Shown here piece after piece: positions 9,261 to 18,172 of a stretch of 64,000 nt of DNA (position 1 is the first letter of the stretch; every line of letters starts with the position of its first letter). This stretch comes from CBDCZY01 sp965224745 (GTDB lineage Bacteria; Pseudomonadota; Gammaproteobacteria; Methylococcales; Methylomonadaceae). Below the pieces are notes generated by a model. That model did no database searches. It was not told the DNA's origin and worked only from the letters and a program-made list of their open reading frames with translations. The DNA lies in the NCBI GenBank assembly GCA_965224745.1, contig CBDCZY010000001.1:620001-684000 (forward strand), in the 5' to 3' direction. Made by a program: the position numbers and the translations under genes.

Positions 9261-10391
9261 ATGTGTGAAAGTGGTTTGTTTTATTCATTAGCTGCTGAAT
9301 ATGTTCAACAATTATCTCCCTATCAACCAGGTAAGCCAATCGATGAACTGGAGCGGGAGCTGGGTATCAGTGAAATCGTCAAGCTTGCTTCAAATGAGAA
9401 TCCACTGGGGCCTAGCCCACTAGCTACAGAGGCAGTTAATCAGGCGTTGCAACAACTGGCTCGATATCCTGATGGCAATGGTTTTAATTTGAAACAGGTT
9501 CTGGCAGCTAAGTTAATGCTGGATACTGATCAGATCACTTTAGGTAATGGTTCTAATGAATTGTTAGAGTTAATCGCACGGGCTTTTTTAACACCAGAAC
9601 ATGAAGTTATCTTTTCGCAGCATGCATTTGCGGTTTATCCTATTGTTACTCAAGCCGTAGGGGCTACAGCACGAATAGCGCCAGCTTCTGATGGTTCTAA
9701 ATGGCCGCGCTGGGGACATGATTTAGATGCGCTGGCAAGTTTGGTTTCTCCCAAAACCAGGGTTGTTTTTATCGCTAACCCCAATAATCCTACCGGAACC
9801 TATCTGCCAAACATTGATCTGGAGCAATTTATTTCAGCGCTACCAAAAAAGACCTTATGTGTCATTGACGAGGCTTACTTTGAGTATGTAGATCAACCTG
9901 ACTATCCAGATGCTACCCTGTGGTTAGATAAATTTCCAAACCTTATTGTTACCAGAACGTTTTCAAAAGCTTACGGACTTGCCGGCCTAAGAATAGGATA
10001 CGCCCTATCGAATCCTGAAATTGCTGATTTACTGAATAGAGTAAGACAACCTTTTAATAATAATCATCTGGCGTTAGTGGCGGCCGAAAATGCAATAGTA
10101 GATACTGAACATTTGGCTAAATCAGTCTCGATTAACCAACAAGGCTATAAGCAATTGGCTGGCTTTGTAATGAATTTGCAATTGGAATGGATACCTTCAG
10201 TTGCTAATTTTATTACCATTAATTTTAAACGGGAAGCTATGCCGATTTATCAAGGGTTGTTACAAAGAGGCGTTATCGTTCGACCGGTAGCCAATTATGA
10301 AATGCCTGATTTTCTTAGAGTGAGTATCGGTACCCTAGAAGAAAACCAGTTATTCATGAAAGCTCTGACCGATACGCTCGCTGATGTTTGA
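9261..10391 (+). CDS. hisC: histidinol-phosphate / aromatic aminotransferase
   Basis: Fold-type I PLP aminotransferase of the HisC family. The N-terminus has VKLASNENPLGPSP, the middle IANPNNPTGTYLP, and the PLP lysine lies in RTFSKAYGLAGLRIGYA near residue 234. The C-terminal Arg motif FLRVSIGTLEEN is present. Position between pheA and tyrA suggests a major role in aromatic amino acid transamination, as for the hisC copies in Pseudomonas-type supraoperons; this is inference. It overlaps tyrA by 8 bp. 376 aa. Confidence 0.92.
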   Translation: MCESGLFYSLAAEYVQQLSPYQPGKPIDELERELGISEIVKLASNENPLGPSPLATEAVNQALQQLARYPDGNGFNLKQVLAAKLMLDTDQITLGNGSNELLELIARAFLTPEHEVIFSQHAFAVYPIVTQAVGATARIAPASDGSKWPRWGHDLDALASLVSPKTRVVFIANPNNPTGTYLPNIDLEQFISALPKKTLCVIDEAYFEYVDQPDYPDATLWLDKFPNLIVTRTFSKAYGLAGLRIGYALSNPEIADLLNRVRQPFNNNHLALVAAENAIVDTEHLAKSVSINQQGYKQLAGFVMNLQLEWIPSVANFITINFKREAMPIYQGLLQRGVIVRPVANYEMPDFLRVSIGTLEENQLFMKALTDTLADV

Positions 10392-11256
10392 AAATATATA
10401 TGTGATTGGCGTTGGTCTGATTGGCGGCTCGCTGGCAAGGACAATTAAAAAAAACGGATTAAGTCGGCGTATTATTGGCATTGGACGAGATGAAGATCGT
10501 CCAAATTTAATTGAAGCATTGGAACTAGATGTTATCGACCAGTTTTATTGTGACTTTATTTTTCAGCCAAAAGAAAGTGATTGTGTTGTGATTGCGGCGC
10601 CGGTGAGCGCTTATCATTCAATTTTTCTGCAATTAAAACCTCATTGGTCAATGGAAGCCATTTACACCGATGTAGGAAGTACCAAACGTAATATTACGAA
10701 AGCTGCAGAGCAGGTTTTTGGTCAAGTTCCAACGAATTTTGTACCTGCTCACCCCATAGCAGGCGCGGAAACCAGTGGTGTCGTAACTAGCAAGACAGAC
10801 CTTTTTCTAAATAAAAGGTTGATAATGACCCCGTTGCCGGAAACATCAGAGCAAGCCACTTATGCAGTGAAAGAATTATGGCAGCAATTAGGAGCTGAGG
10901 TTTCGGTGATGGATGTAGATCATCATGATGCAGTTTTTGCAGCCACCAGTCATTTACCCCATGTGCTAGCCTTTGCATTGGTAAATATGTTGGGGTGTAA
11001 GGATGAAAAAGAAGAGATATTCAGATATGCTGCCGGGGGCTTTAAAGATTTCACACGGATTGCATCAAGCGATGCAGCTATGTGGCTGGATATTTGTTTA
11101 GCCAATCAGGATCAAATTATCCCGTTATTGAGGGAGTTTAGCGATCAAGTAGAACGAATCGCAAACATGATCGAAGATAACGAGGCCGAATCTATTTTTA
11201 ATACCTTTAACTATGCGCGACAAGCTCGACAGCGATTCCTTGAGCAAATAAAATAA
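10384..11256 (+). CDS. tyrA: prephenate / arogenate dehydrogenase
   Basis: NAD(P)-dependent oxidative decarboxylation of prephenate toward tyrosine. The Rossmann start YVIGVGLIGGSLART is at residues 5-19. VGSTKRNI and the catalytic region PAHPIAGAETSGV with its His lie near residues 98 and 121, and HHDAVFAATSHLPHVLAFAL near residue 180. At 290 aa it is a free-standing enzyme, neither fused to AroA as in Pseudomonas nor to a chorismate mutase as in E. coli. No ACT domain is visible. Its TAA is followed directly by the aroA ATG. Confidence 0.95.
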   Translation: MFENIYVIGVGLIGGSLARTIKKNGLSRRIIGIGRDEDRPNLIEALELDVIDQFYCDFIFQPKESDCVVIAAPVSAYHSIFLQLKPHWSMEAIYTDVGSTKRNITKAAEQVFGQVPTNFVPAHPIAGAETSGVVTSKTDLFLNKRLIMTPLPETSEQATYAVKELWQQLGAEVSVMDVDHHDAVFAATSHLPHVLAFALVNMLGCKDEKEEIFRYAAGGFKDFTRIASSDAAMWLDICLANQDQIIPLLREFSDQVERIANMIEDNEAESIFNTFNYARQARQRFLEQIK

Positions 11257-12573
11257 ATGAATACTAAAGCAATAAGTTTTCAAGTTAATCCAGGTGGTTC
11301 AATGCGTGGCAATATCAGGGTGCCGGGTGATAAATCCATTTCCCACCGATCAATCATGTTAGGAGCAATTGCAGAAGGAACAACACATGTCAAAGGGTTT
11401 CTTGAAGCAGAGGACGCCCTGGCGACGTTAAAAGCTTTCAAAGCAATGGGGGTTAACATTTCTGAACCAGCGGATGGACAGGTAACCATCGAAGGGGTGG
11501 GGCTGCACGGCTTAAAACCTGCTGCTGAGCTTTTATATTTAGGTAATTCCGGAACGTCGATGAGGCTATTAAGTGGCCTGCTGGCAGGGCAAACATTTGG
11601 TTCTGTGTTAACAGGTGATAAATCGCTTAATTCGAGGCCGATGAAGCGAATTACCTTGCCACTATCAGAGATGGGAGCACAAATTGAAAGTGCTGAGGGT
11701 GGAACGGCGCCTTTAAAAATTGAACCAGTAAAAAGTTTGAAGGGTATTAATTACAATATGCCAATGGCTAGCGCTCAAGTTAAGTCTTGTTTAATGTTGG
11801 CGGGCCTTTATGCGGAAGGAGAAACAACCATTGAAGAACCAGCGCCAACCCGTGATCATACCGAGAGGATGTTAGAAGGCTTTTCTTATCCGGTGAAGCG
11901 CAAAGGTAATCAAGTAACAATCAACAGCGGTGGCCGCTTGTTGGCGACCAGTATTGATGTTCCAAGTGATATTTCATCGGCTGCATTTTTCTTGGTTGGC
12001 GCTACTATAGCGGCCAATTCTGAGCTGAATCTGCAACATGTTGGAATAAATCCGACTCGAATTGGGGTTATTGAAATTCTCAAGTTAATGGGAGCTGATA
12101 TAAGATTATTTAATGAAGCAGTAGTGGGTGGAGAGCCGGTGGCTGATATACAAGTCCGTTCAAGCCGCCTCAAAGGTATTGAAATTCCAGAACAATTGGT
12201 TCCTTTAGCCATTGATGAGTTTCCGGTACTTTTTGTTGCAGCAGCCTGCGCTGAAGGAACAACGGTTCTGACGGGCGCTGAAGAATTAAGAGTGAAGGAA
12301 AGCGATCGAATTCAGGTGATGGCTGACGGTTTGAAATTTTTGGGTATCAATGCTCAATCAACGCCTGATGGCATGATAATACAAGGCGGCCAACTTCAAG
12401 GAGGGCAAATAAAATCGCATGGCGATCATCGAATTGCAATGTCGTTTGCTATCGCTGGCTTAAGAGCAAAAGAGAAGATTATTATAGAAGATTGTGAAAA
12501 TGTTAACACGTCATTTCCCGAATTTGCCGTATTATCGAAACAGACCGGGCTACAATTAGATATTCTGGGTTAA
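11257..12573 (+). CDS. aroA: 3-phosphoshikimate 1-carboxyvinyltransferase (EPSP synthase), class II type
   Basis: Sixth step of the shikimate pathway, joining PEP to shikimate-3-phosphate. Inverted-barrel protein of 438 aa. Motifs: PGDKSISHRS (residues about 24-33), YLGNSGTSMRLLSG (about 95-108), ASAQVKSCLM, TRDHTERML, INPTRIGV and RVKESDRIQ. The set GDKS, SAQxK, RDHTE and NPTR corresponds to class II EPSP synthases, known for lower glyphosate sensitivity, rather than the E. coli class I form. It is flanked without gaps by tyrA and cmk. Confidence 0.97.
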   Translation: MNTKAISFQVNPGGSMRGNIRVPGDKSISHRSIMLGAIAEGTTHVKGFLEAEDALATLKAFKAMGVNISEPADGQVTIEGVGLHGLKPAAELLYLGNSGTSMRLLSGLLAGQTFGSVLTGDKSLNSRPMKRITLPLSEMGAQIESAEGGTAPLKIEPVKSLKGINYNMPMASAQVKSCLMLAGLYAEGETTIEEPAPTRDHTERMLEGFSYPVKRKGNQVTINSGGRLLATSIDVPSDISSAAFFLVGATIAANSELNLQHVGINPTRIGVIEILKLMGADIRLFNEAVVGGEPVADIQVRSSRLKGIEIPEQLVPLAIDEFPVLFVAAACAEGTTVLTGAEELRVKESDRIQVMADGLKFLGINAQSTPDGMIIQGGQLQGGQIKSHGDHRIAMSFAIAGLRAKEKIIIEDCENVNTSFPEFAVLSKQTGLQLDILG

Positions 12574-12577
12574 AAGC

Positions 12578-13243
12578 ATGAACATTCCTGTGATAACAGT
12601 GGATGGACCCAGCGGTTCAGGAAAAGGAACTATTTGTCGGAAACTAGCAACAAAATTGGGTTGGCATTACCTGGATAGCGGTTCTATTTACCGAGCTTTG
12701 GCAATTTCAGTATTGGATGATCATGGTACGAATATCGACCAAACAGCTGCAGTTGTTAAGTTAGCGCAAGGTATGCGACTGAGGTATAAATGTGATACTG
12801 AGCTTAAAGTGTTTCTAAATGAAGTCGATGTCACCTATCGATTGGCCGATGAAAAAACTGGTAATATGGCATCCAAAGTAGCGGTATTGCAAGACGTTCG
12901 GGCAGTATTACTGCAAAAACAACGTGATTTCAAACAAATGCCTGGGTTAGTGGCCGATGGTCGAGATATGGGGACGGTTGTTTTTCCTGAGGCTGACTAT
13001 AAGGTTTTTTTAACAGCGCAGGCTGATGTAAGAGCTGAAAGACGCTATAAACAGTTGAAAGAAAAAGGAATTGATGCTAACCTTTTAGAGATAAGAGAGC
13101 AACTTCAACTGAGAGATCAACGCGATCAAGCGCGGGCTATAGCCCCTCTCAAAGCTGCGGAAGATTGCTTATCAATTGATTCTTCTACGCTTGCTGTTAA
13201 TGCGGTCTTAGATCAAATCATTGAATTTATAAATAGTACATGA
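12578..13243 (+). CDS. cmk: cytidylate kinase
   Basis: Phosphorylates CMP and dCMP with ATP. P-loop GPSGSGKGTICRKLA near residues 10-24, YLDSGSIYRALA for the nucleotide pocket, and VADGRDMGTVVFPEADYKVFLTA near residue 125, all typical of Cmk. 221 aa. The order aroA-cmk-rpsA is conserved in gammaproteobacteria. A terminator-like hairpin follows the gene. Confidence 0.96.
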   Translation: MNIPVITVDGPSGSGKGTICRKLATKLGWHYLDSGSIYRALAISVLDDHGTNIDQTAAVVKLAQGMRLRYKCDTELKVFLNEVDVTYRLADEKTGNMASKVAVLQDVRAVLLQKQRDFKQMPGLVADGRDMGTVVFPEADYKVFLTAQADVRAERRYKQLKEKGIDANLLEIREQLQLRDQRDQARAIAPLKAAEDCLSIDSSTLAVNAVLDQIIEFINST

Positions 13244-13253
13244 CTTATTGGGG

Positions 13254-13284
13254 GCTATTGTTATTTTTGCAATAGCTGTTTTTT
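13254..13284 (+). terminator. terminator or attenuator between cmk and rpsA
   Basis: GCTATTG (13254-13260) pairs with CAATAGC (13270-13276) and is followed by a T-rich run. This would separate the aro/cmk transcript from rpsA at least partly. The stem is only 7 bp, so strength is uncertain. Confidence 0.5.
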
Positions 13285-13337
13285 TATTTTATTTTTAGTT
13301 GAAGATTTACTTTACTGTAGGTCTGGGAAAAGAAGAG

Positions 13338-15008
13338 ATGAGCGAAAGCTTTGCTGAGTTATTTGAAGAGAGTTTGGCCGAGGCCGAAATGAACCCAGGA
13401 TCCATTTTGACAGGATCTGTAGTCGATATTGACAATGATATTGTAATTGTCAACGTTGGATTAAAATCCGAGGGCGTGATTCCTAAATGGCAATTTTTAA
13501 ACACTAACGGCGAACTAGAAGTCGAAGTTGGTGATGATGTAGAAGTTGCGCTTGATTTATTGGAAGATGGTTTAGGTGCAACAATTCTTTCCCGAGATAA
13601 AGCTAAAAAGAATAAAGCCTGGCGTGAGTTAGGGGTAGCATTCGAAGCAGAGGCAACCATAACCGGTCGTATCACAGGCAAAGTAAGAGGTGGTTTTACC
13701 GTGTCCATTGGTGCACTGAGAGCTTTTTTGCCAGGCTCATTGGTCGATGTTCGTCCCGTTCGAGATACAACCTTTTTGGAAAGTCGTGATCTTGAATTTA
13801 AAGTCATTAAGATTGATCAGAAGCGAAATAATGTTGTGCTTTCTAGAAGAGCGGTAGTCGAGTCTGAATATAGCGCTGAACGAGAGGCGCTACTAGCAGG
13901 ACTAAAAGAAGAGGCCGTGGTAAAGGGAGTGGTAAAAAACCTCACGGATTACGGTGCTTTCATCGATCTAGGTGGCGTTGATGGCCTATTACATATCACA
14001 GATATGGCATGGAGACGGGTTAGGCATCCTTCTGAATGCGTAGAAATCGGCCAAGAGATCGAAGTGAAAGTTTTGAAATACGATAAAGAAAAAAATCGTG
14101 TATCACTCGGTATGAAGCAAATGGGTGAGGATCCATGGCAAAACATTGCGCGTCGATATCCAGCCGGTGCCAGACTTTTCGGTAAAGTTAATAATTTGAC
14201 AGATTACGGATGCTTCGTTGAGATAGAAGAGGGTGTTGAAGGATTGGTTCACGTATCAGAGATGGATTGGACCAACAAGAATGTCAACCCATCTAAGGTC
14301 GTGCAATTAGGCGATGAAGTCGAAGTGGTCGTGCTTGAGATAGATGAAGAGCGCAGACGAATTTCCTTGGGAATGAAACAGTGTATTCCTAACCCTTGGG
14401 ATGAGTTTGGTGGCCTCCACAACAAAGGCGATAAAATTGCCGGAAAAATCAAATCGATTACTGACTTTGGTATTTTTATTGGACTTGACGGCGGTATAGA
14501 TGGCTTGGTTCACATGTCAGACATCTCATGGACCACACCAGGTGAAGATGCGATCAGAAATTATAAAAAAGGTGATGAAGTCGAAACGGTTATTTTAGCC
14601 GTGGATTCAGAGCGCGAGCGTATTTCATTAGGCATCAAACAGTTAGAGCAGGATCCTTTTCAAAACTATTTGGCGATTAACGAAAAAAACAGCATAATTA
14701 AAGGCGTTGTCAAAGAAGTTGATGCAAAAGGAGCGGTCATCGTATTGGCTGAGAATGTAGAAGGTTTTCTCAGAGCATCTGAAATTCAAGGTGATCGAGT
14801 AGAAGATGCACGCAACCATTTGAAAGAGGGTGAAGAAATAGAAGCCAAGTTCCTTGGAGTTGATAAAAAGAATAAATCTATTACACTTTCTATAAAGGCT
14901 AAAGATCAAGACCAGGAAAGTGATGCTATTAAAGATTATTCCCAACAAACTGCTTCTGGAAAAACGACTTTAGGCGATATTTTCAAGGAACAAATAGAAA
15001 ACAAATAA
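13338..15008 (+). CDS. rpsA: 30S ribosomal protein S1
   Basis: S1 binds mRNA and helps the 30S subunit start translation. Starting at ATG 13338 gives MSESFAELFEESLAEAEMN, matching the family N-terminus; the site AAAAGAAGAG lies just upstream. An upstream TTG at 13299 gives a non-family extension and is rejected. About 556 aa with six S1 repeats; examples are VVKNLTDYGAFIDLGGVDGL, VNNLTDYGCFVEIEEGVEGL and IKSITDFGIFIGLDGGIDGL. It precedes ihfB, the usual order. Confidence 0.97.
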   Translation: MSESFAELFEESLAEAEMNPGSILTGSVVDIDNDIVIVNVGLKSEGVIPKWQFLNTNGELEVEVGDDVEVALDLLEDGLGATILSRDKAKKNKAWRELGVAFEAEATITGRITGKVRGGFTVSIGALRAFLPGSLVDVRPVRDTTFLESRDLEFKVIKIDQKRNNVVLSRRAVVESEYSAEREALLAGLKEEAVVKGVVKNLTDYGAFIDLGGVDGLLHITDMAWRRVRHPSECVEIGQEIEVKVLKYDKEKNRVSLGMKQMGEDPWQNIARRYPAGARLFGKVNNLTDYGCFVEIEEGVEGLVHVSEMDWTNKNVNPSKVVQLGDEVEVVVLEIDEERRRISLGMKQCIPNPWDEFGGLHNKGDKIAGKIKSITDFGIFIGLDGGIDGLVHMSDISWTTPGEDAIRNYKKGDEVETVILAVDSERERISLGIKQLEQDPFQNYLAINEKNSIIKGVVKEVDAKGAVIVLAENVEGFLRASEIQGDRVEDARNHLKEGEEIEAKFLGVDKKNKSITLSIKAKDQDQESDAIKDYSQQTASGKTTLGDIFKEQIENK

Positions 15009-15086
15009 TCTTATTAAAAACATCAATCGGCGCAAGTTTTGTTCCTTGTAGCTTGCGTCTGATTATGTTCGTGAAGGTAATACCTA

Positions 15087-15389
15087 GTGACAAAGTCAGA
15101 ATTAATAGAAGCTCTCTCAAAAAGTCAATCGCACCTTGCTTACAAAGATGTAGAGCTGGCGGTTAAATGCATTATTGATCAAATGATACAATCCCTTTCT
15201 ACTGGAGAAAGAATCGAAATCCGGGGGTTTGGAAGTTTTTCATTGCATCATCGTGAACCAAGGATTGGTAGAAATCCAAAAACTGGAGAAACAGTGGCTC
15301 TTTCTTCAAAACACGTTCCTCATTTCAAGCCAGGTAAGGAATTGAGAGATAGAGTGAACGCATCTAAAGGAAAAAACAGGATCATTTAA
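15087..15389 (+). CDS. ihfB: integration host factor subunit beta
   Basis: DNA-bending HU/IHF family protein of 100 aa. GTG start with GAAGG upstream. It begins MTKSELIEALSKSQSHLAYKD, and the DNA-binding arm reads GFGSFSLHHREPRIGRNPKTGE with the Pro that intercalates into DNA. The position after rpsA identifies the beta subunit. Works as a heterodimer with IhfA. Confidence 0.96.
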   Translation: MTKSELIEALSKSQSHLAYKDVELAVKCIIDQMIQSLSTGERIEIRGFGSFSLHHREPRIGRNPKTGETVALSSKHVPHFKPGKELRDRVNASKGKNRII

Positions 15390-15441
15390 GATTCCTCTAA
15401 TAATTGCTCCTTGATTTTAAAGGACAAAGTGAATAGATAGT

Positions 15442-15705
15442 ATGAAAATAATACTTGGAATTCTCGCATTTGCCTTTTTATTTTTTACAGCTCTTGTTTT
15501 TTCTACTCTCAATTTAGATCCGGTTGAAGTTAATTTATATTTCACTAGTCTATCAATCCCGTTAGCGCTAGCCTTAACCGTTGAACTTTTAGCTGGGATT
15601 TTTCTTGGCTACATAATTTCCTTTTGGAAGATCGTATCGCTGCGATCACAAAATTCAAAGCTTAAAAAAGAATTAGTTCAGCAGCAGAAACGGAACAATA
15701 GATAA
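15442..15705 (+). CDS. LapA-like (DUF1049) inner-membrane protein
   Basis: 87-aa protein with two hydrophobic segments (about residues 3-22 and 38-62), a conserved LDPVEVNLYF between them and a basic, coiled C-terminus (KLKKELVQQQKRNNR). This is the lipopolysaccharide assembly protein A domain pattern. LapA in E. coli acts with LapB in controlling LPS synthesis. Position directly after ihfB is where lapA sits in E. coli relatives. lapB is not seen downstream here. Confidence 0.8.
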   Translation: MKIILGILAFAFLFFTALVFSTLNLDPVEVNLYFTSLSIPLALALTVELLAGIFLGYIISFWKIVSLRSQNSKLKKELVQQQKRNNR

Positions 15706-15873
15706 GTCTCCCCTTTGTTCAATCTAAATCATCCTATCATGGCTATTTCAATCTAATTTGTGAGCTGCTTTAATATGAAAAATAAGCCAGCTTCTATGGA
15801 AAAATTAGATCAATAAGATAAATTTCGATAGTTACAAGCGAAAACAAATACCGAGTTTTATTCTTGGTAGAAG

Positions 15874-16152
15874 CTATGATTCCTTTTTCTTGCGAAAAGT
15901 GTTCACAGCTTTGATAAACAGAATCGACGATGATAGAACAAAGGTAACCAAATTTGCATAAATAATGGCGCCATCTGCTTTGTGTAAACCATAAATAAGC
16001 CAAAGAAAAACTCCTAGTGTAAACAGGCTGTACATACATAAAGACAGGGATTCGGTTTCCTTTGTTTTTAGAGTCAGGATAGCTTGAGGCAGAAAAGAAG
16101 CCGTGGTGAGTGTTGCTGCGATATAACCTATGATGTCTGGAGTGATTTGCAT
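15874..16152 (-). CDS. SemiSWEET / PQ-loop family membrane transporter
   Basis: 92 aa with three predicted membrane helices (about 6-25, 36-54, 62-80). The N-terminal segment IIGYIAATLTTASFLPQAI holds the conserved PQ in TM1, and LWLIYG in TM2 is the SemiSWEET signature. Such proteins dimerise to form sugar facilitators in the inner membrane. Substrate cannot be told from sequence. It stands alone on the minus strand between plus-strand genes. Confidence 0.85.
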   Translation of the reverse strand: MQITPDIIGYIAATLTTASFLPQAILTLKTKETESLSLCMYSLFTLGVFLWLIYGLHKADGAIIYANLVTFVLSSSILFIKAVNTFRKKKES

Positions 16153-16519
16153 ATAAAGTAACGATGTAGTCTTTGTTGGGTTTAAGATTGATCTAATGGA
16201 AACTTGATGCTTTTAGCAATAAGGTTAAATCAAATTTTATTAGGGAATAAAAAAAGCCAAAACAAATGCTTTCAACTTTTGTTGATTGCCTGGCATGTAT
16301 CTATAGCGACAAGTTGTAACATCTATCTTATTTAGATAAGACATAACATAGTGGCAAGACTATTGTTTTCTTTGGTATCTAATTATTCCAATCTTATTAG
16401 GAAATAAAGCTCAAGGCGAAAATGCCTTTGTGTTAAATGTTGCCATTTCAAATTGTCAATGTATTATAAATAGTGGTCTAGTTAAAATACAAATGTTACT
16501 TCCTGGGGAGAATAAAATA
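16153..16519. other. intergenic, divergent promoters
   Basis: The gap between the SemiSWEET gene and the next plus-strand gene should hold both promoters. CTGGGGAG at 16503-16510 is a good ribosome site for the 16520 ATG. Nothing else was recognised. Confidence 0.4.
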
Positions 16520-17389
16520 ATGAAAAGTACCGTAACAAAATTGTTATTAGTTTGCGCCTTATTAGGTCTGGCAGCCAATCAAATTGCTAACGCTGATGTT
16601 AATGCTCAACAGGCTGAAGAAATATTTAACCTCGCTGAGCAGGCACTTCCGCAATTTTTTAGTCCACCATTAACGACTCAAACTTTACCGCCCGATTGGC
16701 CATATTATCGCGGGCCTTACAATAATAATATTTACGTAGGGATAAATGTTGATTGTTCAGTTTATGTTTTAGGAGGTTCCTTTGGTAATGTTCCTGTCAA
16801 TGTTGGAACCTACCAAGAGGCATTAACACTGGTACAAAATAACTTAAATAGTGCCGGATCAACTGATACTATTTGTAGTACTAATAATCTGCCAAATGGC
16901 ATTAACTATAGCCAAGATGGAAATGTTGTTAACGTGACAACCGATGGTTGTATCGCTATTCCTGACAATCAAAATATTTGTGAAAGTGCTGTTTCCACTA
17001 CACCTCAAGTAACGGGGATTTCAGTTTTATCAGACACAAATGTATTTTCGTCTGAATTTGCTGGTATTTCATCGACCAACCCAGCGTTAATAGATTCGTT
17101 AAATGTATCTGGTGCAAATACATTCTGTACCATCAATGCACCTGAAGGTTTTGCGCCATCTACAGTTAATATAAACGTTTGTTATGATGTAACGAGTTCT
17201 TTCAGTCAAGTTTCTTCTCTTCCTGGTGTAACCATTACTCCACCAGTAACGAGCACAATTAATAGTACTCAGAATAACAACGTTGTTAGCGATTGCTTCA
17301 ATACGGGAGCTCAAACGATCACTGATAATGTTACAGGTGAGGTATGGGTTTTACAAAATGGAAGTTATCAGATGATTCCTAATATTTGA
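16520..17389 (+). CDS. secreted protein of unknown function
   Basis: About 289 aa with a clear signal peptide (MKSTVTKLLLVCALLGLAAN..ANA, cleavage near residue 24). The following segment EEIFNLAEQALPQFFSP ... YRGPYNNNIYVGI ... VYVLGGSFGNVP resembles a small domain common in exported proteins of aquatic gammaproteobacteria; I know no function for it. The rest is rich in Thr, Ser, Asn and Val with paired cysteines, suggesting beta-structure with disulfides. An upstream start at 16430 lacks a signal-like N-terminus; GGGGAG before 16520 supports this start. No sorting tail at the C-terminus. Confidence 0.7.
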   Translation: MKSTVTKLLLVCALLGLAANQIANADVNAQQAEEIFNLAEQALPQFFSPPLTTQTLPPDWPYYRGPYNNNIYVGINVDCSVYVLGGSFGNVPVNVGTYQEALTLVQNNLNSAGSTDTICSTNNLPNGINYSQDGNVVNVTTDGCIAIPDNQNICESAVSTTPQVTGISVLSDTNVFSSEFAGISSTNPALIDSLNVSGANTFCTINAPEGFAPSTVNINVCYDVTSSFSQVSSLPGVTITPPVTSTINSTQNNNVVSDCFNTGAQTITDNVTGEVWVLQNGSYQMIPNI

Positions 17390-17549
17390 AGGTCTTTTTA
17401 GTAAAGAAAATACGCTCTGAAGTTACAAAATTAGTCAGGGCGGCACTTCATTTTATGAATGCTAATTAAGCATTGTACGACACAGACTTTGGTTTTTTAA
17501 CAAAGAAGTTAAACAACTCAGTTATGTTGCTGCGCTATAACAAGAGTAG

Positions 17550-18158
17550 TTATAAAATTTGTTGCCAAGAACGATGTTTCGCGATTTCTTGTAGCGCTAC
17601 TAGCAACAAACTTTTTCCAGGCTCCATACGGTGCCATGTTGAGGCTCCGGATGGGTGTGGCAAAGGGATAATGTCTGTTTTATGGTCATGAAAAACAGCC
17701 TGGTGTTTTTGCCCAATCACCTCAGTTAATTTATTGAAGCTGAGAATCTGAGTAATGGCTAACTTGCCGACGGGTATTATAAGATTTGGCTTTAGCAAAT
17801 TAATTTCTGTTTGGAGCCAGCTTGAACATTGCTGGATCTCACTCTTGTCTGGAACGCGGTCACCTCCTTTAGGGTTTTTGCCGGGGAAGCACCGGCAGAC
17901 AGCAGCCATATAAACACGTTGTCGAAAATTTGTTTCGTCAATTCCGATTTGATCGAACCATTTGAACATCGTTTTACCTGCTGTCCAGGCAAATGGTCTG
18001 CCGTAAACCCCTTCTTTATCACCTGGTGCTTGGCCTATCAGTAATATAGGGGATAAAACGGGTTGTCCTGATACCACAGGGCCAATCATATTAGGGCATC
18101 GGTTGCAATTCAATAAGGCTTGACGATGCTCGGTAATAGGTTGAATATTCGTTGACAT
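17550..18158 (-). CDS. uracil-DNA glycosylase superfamily protein (4Fe-4S, family 4-like)
   Basis: 202 aa. CNRCP near residue 18 plus later cysteines (AAVCRCFPG and QQCSSWL) match the four iron-sulfur ligands of family 4 enzymes. Motif 1 reads LLIGQAPGDKEGVYGRPFAW and the C-terminal active-site motif is PLPHPSGASTW. Likely removes uracil or a related lesion from DNA, but the unusual motif 1 (GQAPGDKEG in place of GEAPG-E) leaves subfamily and substrate open. It is 14 bp downstream of the exonuclease III gene on the same strand, so the two are probably a repair operon. Confidence 0.8.
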   Translation of the reverse strand: MSTNIQPITEHRQALLNCNRCPNMIGPVVSGQPVLSPILLIGQAPGDKEGVYGRPFAWTAGKTMFKWFDQIGIDETNFRQRVYMAAVCRCFPGKNPKGGDRVPDKSEIQQCSSWLQTEINLLKPNLIIPVGKLAITQILSFNKLTEVIGQKHQAVFHDHKTDIIPLPHPSGASTWHRMEPGKSLLLVALQEIAKHRSWQQIL

Positions 18159-18172
18159 GGAATAATGTAAAG

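Noticed and set aside
14643..14948. 101-codon minus-strand frame inside rpsA
   Set aside because: Shadow of the highly conserved rpsA reading frame.
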